Shown one piece after another: positions 41,134 through 46,118 of a stretch of DNA of 46,118 nt. The stretch lies in NCBI RefSeq assembly GCF_937859865.1, contig NZ_CALMAT010000098.1:1-46118 (forward strand). Direction: 5' to 3'. The notes beneath the pieces are model-generated. The model saw nothing but the letters and a program-made list of their open reading frames with translations, was not told the DNA's origin and searched no databases. Position 1 is the first letter of the stretch; each line of letters starts with the position of its first letter. Position numbers and translations under genes: made by a program. The DNA is from an uncultured Mucilaginibacter sp. GTDB lineage: Bacteria; Bacteroidota; Bacteroidia; Sphingobacteriales; Sphingobacteriaceae.

Positions 41134-42447
41134 ATGACTTTTTTGATTATCATCGGCTGCATTGCAGGTTTAATTTTACTCATCAGCGCAGCTAAAGTGC
41201 ACCCGTTCCTGGCTTTTTTGCTGATCTCGTTGGCGGCAGGCTTGTTGCTTGGTCTTCCACTGGATAAAATTGCAGGCTCGATAGAAAAAGGCATCGGCGA
41301 TATTTTATCCTCGCTCGTCATCCTGATTACGTTGGGTGCGATGTTTGGCAAATTGGTTGCCGTTAGCGGTGCCGCTCAACGCATTGCGGCCGTCATCGTA
41401 AATGCCGCTGGCAAAAAAAATATCCAATGGGCGATGATGACGATTGGTTTTATCATCGGCATCCCGCTTTTTTACGGAATTGGTTTTGTACTGATGGTGC
41501 CGCTGATCTTCTCGGTGGTTTACAAATACAAATTACCGGCCGTTGCCATCGGCTTGCCCATGCTGGCCGCGCTTTCGGTAACGCATGGTTTTTTGCCGCC
41601 GCACCCCTCGCCTTCGGCTTTGGTTACGCAGTTTCATGCCAACATGGGTCTCACCTTATTCTACGGGATTTTGCTGGCTGTTCCCGCGATCATTATTGCC
41701 GGTCCGGTTTTTTCGAGTACGTTAAAAAAAATGCCTTCGCAGCCCTTGAAATCTTTTGTGGCCGATGAACTGCCCGAAGATAAACTGCCGGGTTCGTTCA
41801 ACAGTTTTTTCACGGCCGTTTTGCCCGTTTTATTATTGATGGCAACTACAATTGCTTCGTTTGCTTTTCCGGCCACTTCGCCGTTGCATCCGCTTATTGC
41901 TCTGTTGGCCGCGCCTTCCATCGTGCTGATGATCGCCATTACTTACGCCACGTTTTCATTAGGAATTTTTCAGGGCAAAAACATGCCGCAAGTGATGGGT
42001 TTTTATGTAGATGCCGTAAAAGATATTGCTTCTATCCTGCTCATTATTGCCGGTTCGGGCGCGCTGAAACAAGTGCTGACCGATACCGGCGTAAACGCGC
42101 AATTTGCCGGATTGCTACAAAACCTGCACATGCAGCCGCTGGTTTTAGGCTGGCTGATTGCCGCCATTATCCGCATTTGTGTAGGTTCGGCAACGGTTGC
42201 CGGCTTAACTACGGTTGGTATTATTTTACCGATTATGGTAGCCTCGCACACCAATCCAAATTTGATGGTGCTTGCCGTTGGCGCCGGAAGTTTGGCTTTT
42301 TCGCACGTTAACGATTCGGGTTTCTGGCTTTTTAAAGAGTACTTCAACCTCAGCGTAAAAAACACATTTTTGTCCTGGTCGGTCATGGAATCCATTGTGG
42401 CTTTTGTGGGATTGGCCGGCGTATTAATCCTCAATTCAATTTTATAA
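41134..42447 (+). CDS. GntP family permease (gluconate / D-serine type)
   Basis: Polytopic inner-membrane H+ symporter of the GntP family, which includes gluconate transporters and the D-serine transporter DsdX. About twelve hydrophobic segments lie in 437 aa, the usual size. Family marks include KVHPFLAFLLISLAAGLLLGLP near residue 20-42, IGDILSSLVILITLGAMFGKLVAVSGAAQRIA near 50-85, and GIPLFYGIGFVLMVPLIFSV near 108-127. GFLPPHPSPSALVTQFHANMG near 150-170 (the P-P-H-P signature) and LAFSHVNDSGFWLFKEYFNLS near 385-405 complete the set. It lies 10 bp after the hexosaminidase gene and 13 bp before ridA. Given the downstream enzymes, a D-amino-acid substrate is more likely than gluconate; this is inference from context. 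Confidence 0.93.
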   Translation: MTFLIIIGCIAGLILLISAAKVHPFLAFLLISLAAGLLLGLPLDKIAGSIEKGIGDILSSLVILITLGAMFGKLVAVSGAAQRIAAVIVNAAGKKNIQWAMMTIGFIIGIPLFYGIGFVLMVPLIFSVVYKYKLPAVAIGLPMLAALSVTHGFLPPHPSPSALVTQFHANMGLTLFYGILLAVPAIIIAGPVFSSTLKKMPSQPLKSFVADELPEDKLPGSFNSFFTAVLPVLLLMATTIASFAFPATSPLHPLIALLAAPSIVLMIAITYATFSLGIFQGKNMPQVMGFYVDAVKDIASILLIIAGSGALKQVLTDTGVNAQFAGLLQNLHMQPLVLGWLIAAIIRICVGSATVAGLTTVGIILPIMVASHTNPNLMVLAVGAGSLAFSHVNDSGFWLFKEYFNLSVKNTFLSWSVMESIVAFVGLAGVLILNSIL

Positions 42448-42450
42448 CGA

Positions 42451-42462
42451 TAAAAACAGTAT
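42451..42462 (+). repeat. TAAAAACAGTAT supplying the ridA start codon
   Basis: Exact second-family 12-mer directly after the GntP gene. Its final AT plus the next G form the ATG at 42461. Confidence 0.8.
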
Positions 42463-42931
42463 GAAAATTTTAACTGCAGACCAATGTTTCGAACAATTAG
42501 GCTTCACCCTTCCGCCCGCGCCAAAACCATTGGGCGTGTACAAACCTTATTTGATTGACGGCAAATACTTATACATCTCTGGCCACGGCCCGGTTCAAAA
42601 CGATAAAAGTTTGATTATTGGCCGTATCGGCGATACCATTTCTCAAGAAGATGGCAAACTGGCCGCGCGACAGGTTGGCCTGACGATCCTATCTACCATC
42701 AAAACCAACCTGGGAAGTTTGGATAAAGTAAAACGCGTGATCAAAGTTTTGGGTATGGTTAATTGTATGCCCGATTTTGAAAAACACCCTTTCATTATCA
42801 ACGGTTGCAGCGAACTTTTTGCACAAATTTGGGGCGAAGAAAACGGCATCGGCACACGCAGCGCAGTTGGTTTTGGTTCTTTGCCGGATAATATCCCGGT
42901 AGAAATCGAAGCGCTAATGGAATTATGGTAA
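42461..42931 (+). CDS. RidA/YjgF family enamine/imine deaminase
   Basis: Small trimeric cytoplasmic protein that hydrolyses reactive 2-aminoacrylate-type enamines formed by PLP-dependent dehydratases. It shows LGFTLPPAPKPLGVYKPYLIDGKYLYISGHGPV at residues about 12-45. GDTISQEDGKLAARQVGLTILSTIKTNLGSLDKVKRVIKVLGMVN at about 63-108 follows. The active-site Arg is in GTRSAVGFGSLPDNIPVEIEAL near 131-152, where the usual R-x-x-V-x-x-x-x-L-P-xxxxVEIE pattern is kept. 156 aa is longer than the 128-aa canonical RidA and fits the YjgF-like subgroup found beside D-amino-acid genes. Association with the PLP enzyme at 43618 is functionally coherent if that enzyme is a dehydratase. Confidence 0.92.
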   Translation: MKILTADQCFEQLGFTLPPAPKPLGVYKPYLIDGKYLYISGHGPVQNDKSLIIGRIGDTISQEDGKLAARQVGLTILSTIKTNLGSLDKVKRVIKVLGMVNCMPDFEKHPFIINGCSELFAQIWGEENGIGTRSAVGFGSLPDNIPVEIEALMELW

Positions 42932-42960
42932 CACCAATTTTTAGCCGATAAAAGAAGCAT
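42931..42960 (+). repeat. Left direct repeat flanking the toxin-antitoxin pair
   Basis: ACACCAATTTTTAGCC followed by GATAAAAGAAGCAT. It differs at two of 30 positions from the copy at 43590-43619. Its first base is the last base of the ridA stop codon. Confidence 0.9.
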
Positions 42961-42982
42961 CTATCCTTGATGATAAATTTAG

Positions 42983-42990
42983 TAAATTTG
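42983..42990 (+). promoter_or_regulatory. Candidate -7 box of the toxin-antitoxin pair (TAAATTTG)
   Basis: TAAATTTG fits TAnnTTTG and ends 4 bp before the antitoxin ATG, so the message would have little or no leader. A TTG at 42967 is too close to be a standard -33 element. Confidence 0.45.
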
Positions 42991-42994
42991 AGTT

Positions 42995-43201
42995 ATGGAA
43001 AAGCTGATCATTTACGTACCGGAAAGAAAAAGTGCTTTGGTAAAAGAATTACTAAAGGAATTGGGCGTAACTATTGAAAAAGAAAAAATGGATATGGAAG
43101 CTCATTTAAAAGAGATTGCCAATATGCCTGTTTGGACTGATGAAGATTTGAAACCAATTGAAGAAGCCAGAGAAGCCTTTAACAGTTTAAAACCAGCTTA
43201 A
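42995..43201 (+). CDS. Antitoxin of a PIN-domain toxin pair
   Basis: 68-aa protein starting MEKLIIYVPERKSALVKELLKELGVTIEKEK, then an acidic helix and DEDLKPIEEAREAFNSLKP. Its stop codon overlaps the ATG of the PIN-domain gene (TAATG), the usual antitoxin-toxin arrangement, so it is assigned mainly by context. The N-terminal strand plus helix could be a small DNA-binding fold, and the C-terminal acidic tail the toxin-wrapping part, but no named antitoxin family is recognised with certainty. The pair sits between two nearly identical 30-bp repeats inside an otherwise metabolic operon. Confidence 0.8.
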   Translation: MEKLIIYVPERKSALVKELLKELGVTIEKEKMDMEAHLKEIANMPVWTDEDLKPIEEAREAFNSLKPA

Positions 43202-43575
43202 TGGTAATTGATTCGAATATTTTAATTGAGCATTTACGGACTAAAGACAAACTATCTACCAAGTTCTACAAGCTTTTGCAAGGAAATGAAAAGCTTTTTA
43301 TATCTGCTGTTTCTGTATATGAAATTTATTGTGGGGCAGCTACAAAAGACAAAGAGAAGAATATCAAATTATTGATTAAGGACATAACAATTCTCCCGTT
43401 TGACTTTGAAGCTTCACTCAAAGCAGCTGAAATCTTTCGTCAACTTAAAGCAAAGAACCAGTTAATCGAGTTCCGCGATATTTTTATTGCCGCCACTTGC
43501 ATCATCGAAAACCTGCCTATTTCAACATTGAACAGAAAGCACTTTGAGCGGATTGAAGGACTAAAAATCGCTTAA
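43201..43575 (+). CDS. PIN-domain ribonuclease toxin (VapC-like)
   Basis: 124-aa PIN-domain endoribonuclease expected to cleave tRNA or rRNA when freed from its antitoxin. The four acidic positions of the PIN active site can be placed: Asp4 in MVIDSNILIEHL, Glu41 in SAVSVYEIYCG, Asp93 in EFRDIFIAATCI and a further acidic residue near it; Asn/Ser6 and Thr-type residues are also in place (STLNRKHFERIEGL at the end is typical of VapC). The ATG overlaps the antitoxin stop by one base, so translation is coupled. Length is typical. It is followed by 42 bp and a repeat unit, then the PLP-enzyme gene. Confidence 0.93.
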   Translation: MVIDSNILIEHLRTKDKLSTKFYKLLQGNEKLFISAVSVYEIYCGAATKDKEKNIKLLIKDITILPFDFEASLKAAEIFRQLKAKNQLIEFRDIFIAATCIIENLPISTLNRKHFERIEGLKIA

Positions 43576-43589
43576 TATTTTCTCCCTTA

Positions 43590-43619
43590 ACACCAATTTT
43601 TACCCGGTAAAAGAAGCAT
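43590..43619 (+). repeat. Right direct repeat flanking the toxin-antitoxin pair; supplies the next start codon
   Basis: ACACCAATTTTTACCC followed by GGTAAAAGAAGCAT. The last two bases plus the next G are the ATG of the PLP-enzyme gene at 43618. Confidence 0.9.
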
Positions 43620-44730
43620 GCAAACCAAACCTTGGTATTGGATAGAAAATACCGAAACCCTAAACACGCCGGCGTTGGCAATTTACCCGGATCGTGTAAA
43701 ACACAATATCAATTTGTTGATCAGTTCGATCGGTAATGTTTCCCAGCTTCGACCGCATATAAAAACATGCAAAGCGATCGAACCAATTTTGCTGATGTTG
43801 GAAGCAGGAATTACCAAGTTCAAATGCGCTACCATTGCCGAAGCAGAAATGCTGGCGATGGCAAAAGCACCGAACGTGTTGCTGGCTTACCCGATTGTTG
43901 GCGCTTCAGTCGGCCGTTTTTTAAAACTGGTCAAAACTTTTCCTGAAACAATTTTTTCGTGTTTGGTAGATCATCCGGAATCGGCACAAATTTTAAACGA
44001 TGCCGCTTTCAGCCAAAACCTTAAAGTTCCGGTTTATATTGATTTGAACATCGGGATGGACCGAACCGGCATCAACCCAAATAAAGCAGCAGATTTGTAT
44101 CAATTTTGTGCCATAAAAGAAGCATTAGTTCCAATAGGTTTGCATGCTTATGACGGCCACATCCACGAACCGGATCTGGAAACCCGCCGAAAAGAATGGC
44201 ATACTGTTTTTATGCAGGTAAAAACAGTATCAGAAGAATTGGTTGAAAAAGGATTTGATCAACCAACGATTATTGCCGGAGGAACGCCGACTTTTCCGTT
44301 TTATGCTTTGGAAAAAAACGTAGAATGCAGCCCCGGCACGTTTATTTACTGGGACGAAGGCTACCGGCAGCATTTTACCGAACAGGCTTTTTTGCCGGCA
44401 GCTTTGGTAGTTTCGCGTGTTGTTTCTTTGCCGGATGAAACGAAGATTTGTATTGATCTCGGCCATAAAGCTGTTGCTTCCGAAAGCAGCTTTGATAAAC
44501 GGATCCATTTTTTAAATGCGCCTGATCTTAAATTAATTAGCCACAGCGAAGAACATTTGGTGGCCGATGCAGGCGAAAACCACACTGTTAAAATTGGCGA
44601 TGTTTTGTACGGATTGCCTTGGCACATTTGCCCAACCGTTGCTTTGCACCAATTTGCCGTAACTATAAAAACCCATCAAATAACCGGAAGCTGGGAAACC
44701 ATCGCCCGAAACCGCAAAATTACCTTGTAA
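43618..44730 (+). CDS. D-threonine aldolase / D-serine dehydratase-type PLP enzyme
   Basis: Fold-type III PLP enzyme of the DSD1/D-TA family (alanine-racemase N-terminal domain plus a metal-binding C-terminal domain). Family members cleave D-threonine to glycine and acetaldehyde, or dehydrate D-serine to pyruvate and ammonia. Visible features: NTPALAIYPDRVKHNI near residues 16-31, the PLP-lysine motif RPHIKTCK with Lys49, and VYIDLNIGMDRTGI near 141-154. IGLHAYDGHIHEPD near 178-191 and IIAGGTPTFPFY near 220-231 follow. The C-terminal metal ligands are in LPWHICPTVAL (His336, Cys338). 370 aa is normal. The start codon is provided by the 30-bp repeat. RidA next door would remove the aminoacrylate formed by a dehydratase, which favours that activity. 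Confidence 0.92.
   Translation: MQTKPWYWIENTETLNTPALAIYPDRVKHNINLLISSIGNVSQLRPHIKTCKAIEPILLMLEAGITKFKCATIAEAEMLAMAKAPNVLLAYPIVGASVGRFLKLVKTFPETIFSCLVDHPESAQILNDAAFSQNLKVPVYIDLNIGMDRTGINPNKAADLYQFCAIKEALVPIGLHAYDGHIHEPDLETRRKEWHTVFMQVKTVSEELVEKGFDQPTIIAGGTPTFPFYALEKNVECSPGTFIYWDEGYRQHFTEQAFLPAALVVSRVVSLPDETKICIDLGHKAVASESSFDKRIHFLNAPDLKLISHSEEHLVADAGENHTVKIGDVLYGLPWHICPTVALHQFAVTIKTHQITGSWETIARNRKITL
44101..44125 (+). repeat. 29-bp-type repeat unit inside the PLP-enzyme gene
   Basis: CAATTTTGTGCCA followed by TAAAAGAAGCAT (44114-44125). The flank as well as the 12-mer matches the intergenic units. It is translated as QFCAIKEAL. Confidence 0.8.
44201..44230. repeat. Perfect second-family palindrome inside the PLP-enzyme gene
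   Basis: ATACTGTTTTTA (44201-44212), 6-nt loop TGCAGG, TAAAAACAGTAT (44219-44230): a 12-bp perfect stem in coding DNA (HTVFMQVKTVS). Confidence 0.9.
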
Positions 44731-44739
44731 AAACAGTAT
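44728..44739 (+). repeat. TAAAAACAGTAT carrying both a stop and a start codon
   Basis: The first three bases are the TAA stop of the PLP-enzyme gene, and the last two plus G are the ATG of the dipeptidase gene. Confidence 0.85.
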
Positions 44740-45805
44740 GTTTATTGTTGATGCCCACCTCGACCTAAGTATGAACGCGCTGGAATGGAACCGCGATTTG
44801 ACCCAAACGGTTGCCAAAATCAATGCACGCGAAAAAGGCCTGAACGATAAACCAGACCGCGGAAATGCCGTCGTTGCTTTGCCCGAACTGAGGCGCGGAA
44901 ACGTTGGTTTGGTGGTGGCCACGCAAATTGCCCGTTATGTTGCGCCTGGCAATCCGCTTCCAGGCTGGCATTCGCCGGAGCAGGCCTGGGCGCAAACGCA
45001 AGGCCAGTTGGCCTGGTACAAAGCGATGGAATATGCCGGGGAAATGGTGCAGGTTAATGATTTGGATTCGTTAAACAGGCATTTGGATTTATGGGAAACC
45101 GCTTCCACAGAAAAAAAGCCCATCGGTTATATTTTAAGTTTGGAAGGCGCAGATTCTATCCTTTCCATGCAGCATTTGGATCAAGCTTATGAAGACGGTT
45201 TGCGCGCTGTTGGCCCTGCCCATTATGGCCCGGGCCGATACGCACAAGGCACGGATGCCACTGGTTTTATGGGAGAAAAAGGCCATGAACTGTTGCGCCA
45301 GATGGAAAAACTGAACATCATTTTGGATGCCACGCATTTATGTGATGACAGTTTTTGGGAAGCTTTAAACCATTTTAACGGCGCGGTTTGGGCCAGCCAC
45401 AACAACTGCCGCGCTTTGGTGAACCACAACCGGCAATACAGCGACGAACAGATTAAGGTATTGATAGAACGCGGTGCCGTTATTGGTGCTGCCATGGATG
45501 CCTGGATGCTGATTCCAAATTGGGAACGCGGCAAATCCGACCCGAAAGGTATGCACTGCGATTTGAATGTTGTAATTGATCATATAGACCATATTTGCCA
45601 GATTGCCGGCAATTGTTTACATGTTGGCATTGGTTCTGATTTGGATGGCGCTTTTGGCCGCGAGCAATGCCCGTACGATCTGGAAACCATTGCCAATCTG
45701 CAAAAGCTGGACGGTTTATTGGCTTTGCGCGGTTATTCGGCTACCGATATTGAAAATATTTTGCATCGGAATTGGATACGGTTTTTGAGGAATACCTGGA
45801 AATAG
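44738..45805 (+). CDS. Membrane dipeptidase-type peptidase (M19 / renal dipeptidase family)
   Basis: Binuclear-zinc dipeptidase of family M19. Members hydrolyse dipeptides and often accept D-residues at the C-terminal position. Zinc-ligand motifs are in order: MFIVDAHLDLS (His7, Asp9), YILSLEGADSI with the bridging Glu near 136, LDATHLCDDSFWEAL near 192-206, VWASHNNCRALVNHNRQYSDEQI near 213-235, and HVGIGSDLDGAFG near 290-302 with the active-site Asp. No signal peptide is seen, so it is probably cytoplasmic. 355 aa is usual. It starts 8 bp after the PLP-enzyme gene, so dipeptide cleavage and D-amino-acid breakdown are linked in one transcript. It ends the operon before two direct repeat units. 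Confidence 0.94.
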   Translation: MFIVDAHLDLSMNALEWNRDLTQTVAKINAREKGLNDKPDRGNAVVALPELRRGNVGLVVATQIARYVAPGNPLPGWHSPEQAWAQTQGQLAWYKAMEYAGEMVQVNDLDSLNRHLDLWETASTEKKPIGYILSLEGADSILSMQHLDQAYEDGLRAVGPAHYGPGRYAQGTDATGFMGEKGHELLRQMEKLNIILDATHLCDDSFWEALNHFNGAVWASHNNCRALVNHNRQYSDEQIKVLIERGAVIGAAMDAWMLIPNWERGKSDPKGMHCDLNVVIDHIDHICQIAGNCLHVGIGSDLDGAFGREQCPYDLETIANLQKLDGLLALRGYSATDIENILHRNWIRFLRNTWK

Positions 45806-45807
45806 AG

Positions 45808-45836
45808 ATGCTTCTTTTATCGGCATAAAATTGGTG
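45808..45836 (-). repeat. 29-bp repeat unit, first of an identical tandem pair
   Basis: ATGCTTCTTTTATCGG followed by CATAAAATTGGTG. It is identical over 29 bp to 45881-45909, with a 73-bp period. Confidence 0.92.
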
Positions 45837-45843
45837 GTTTTAT

Positions 45844-45869
45844 CATTTCGACCGAAGGAGGAAATCCTC
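45844..45869. repeat. ATTTCGACCGAAGG-type dispersed repeat
   Basis: CATTTCGACCGAAGGAGG followed by AAATCCTC. It resembles a short intergenic repeat often seen in Bacteroidota genomes (ATTTCGAC...GGAGAAATC) and fills most of the 44-bp spacer between the two 29-bp units. Confidence 0.6.
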
Positions 45870-45880
45870 TTTCAACTTAC

Positions 45881-45909
45881 ATGCTTCTTTTATCGGCATA
45901 AAATTGGTG
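45881..45909 (-). repeat. 29-bp repeat unit, second of an identical tandem pair
   Basis: Same 29 bp as 45808-45836. Neither unit has a facing arm, so this is a direct, not inverted, arrangement. The following 150 bp to 46059 show no further feature. Confidence 0.92.
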
Positions 45910-46059
45910 TAATGCCTGCTTGCCCAAAGATTTTATGTTTCGTTTGCTGCCGCAGCTTTCATTTTCCGAAGCAGTGTTTATCTTAGCGAAATGATCGGTG
46001 TTTGGCAATTAGCTAAACGCAAATGGTCAGCCTAAATTCTAAATTATCACCCCAAACTT

Positions 46060-46118
46060 ATGGCTTCTTCCCGCAAAGCAGCACTCGGTTTTATTTTTGT
46101 AACCCTGCTGATTGATGT
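46060..46118 (+). CDS. MFS transporter, Tet/TCR type (5' end only)
   Basis: The ATG at 46060 opens a frame that runs to the window end with the sequence ALGFIFVTLLIDV after a short basic start. This is the conserved first helix of tetracycline-resistance-type major facilitator proteins (usually continuing into I-G-F-G-I-I-I-P). Only 19 codons are visible, so substrate and integrity cannot be judged. Confidence 0.7.
   Translation, partial: MASSRKAALGFIFVTLLID

Noticed and set aside
42003-42434. 143-aa minus-strand frame opposite the GntP gene
   Set aside because: Shadow of conserved permease helices.
1-46118. Integron with attC sites
   Set aside because: The cassette-like layout is suggestive, but there is no integrase, no attI and no attC core (no conserved GTTRRRY-type simple sites); kept only as an analogy.

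Overview
The window looks like a chromosomal segment of a Bacteroidota, most likely a Sphingobacteriaceae (Pedobacter/Mucilaginibacter type). The clues are type IX secretion C-terminal domains, a CHU_C-type gliding-motility C-terminus, TAnnTTTG-type -7 boxes, a Wza/Wzc pair in the Bacteroidota arrangement and the families in the right-hand part. The genus is inference.

Region 1 (1 to about 31.5 kb) is an AT-rich surface polysaccharide locus of the Wzx/Wzy type. It encodes export and chain-length control (Wza-like 2949-3716, Wzc-like 3727-6114), a Wzy-type polymerase (15799), a Wzx flippase (18921), seven glycosyltransferases (two GT2, three GT4, one GT61, one GT26), four predicted acyl-transfer proteins (MBOAT with a companion, an OafA-type acyltransferase, two left-handed beta-helix acetyltransferases), two paralogous right-handed beta-helix proteins and a T9SS-type NHL/Ig protein. 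No priming sugar-phosphate transferase or nucleotide-sugar gene is present, so part of the pathway must lie elsewhere. The genes are not packed as one operon. Nearly every gap holds one or more copies of a roughly 160-bp nested inverted-repeat element: outer arms AGAGCCTGTTTAAA...TTTAAACAGGCTCT and inner arms ATGCTTCTTTTA...TAAAAGAAGCAT.

A tRNA-Ser(GGA) gene with encoded CCA (31577-31666, minus) marks a sharp change in composition. Region 2 (31.7-46.1 kb) is visibly richer in G+C and looks like core genome: argB, proC, a small hypothetical gene, a 943-aa MG2/plug-type envelope protein, a vanadium haloperoxidase-like lipoprotein, and a tightly spaced set GH20 hexosaminidase - GntP permease - RidA - (toxin/antitoxin) - D-threonine-aldolase/D-serine-dehydratase-type PLP enzyme - M19 dipeptidase. 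I read this set as a D-amino-acid/amino-sugar salvage operon. The window ends in the first codons of a Tet-type MFS transporter.

The most unusual signal is the repeat itself. The 12-mer TAAAAGAAGCAT (often extended to a 29-bp unit) and a sister 12-mer TAAAAACAGTAT recur through region 2 in intergenic DNA, inside reading frames, as hairpins, and placed so that they supply start or stop codons. A toxin-antitoxin pair sits between two 30-bp copies differing at two positions. The pattern resembles DNA-uptake sequences or a dispersed recombination site more than a normal MITE or CRISPR. I do not know of a description of it in this phylum, and no enzyme acting on it is encoded in the window.
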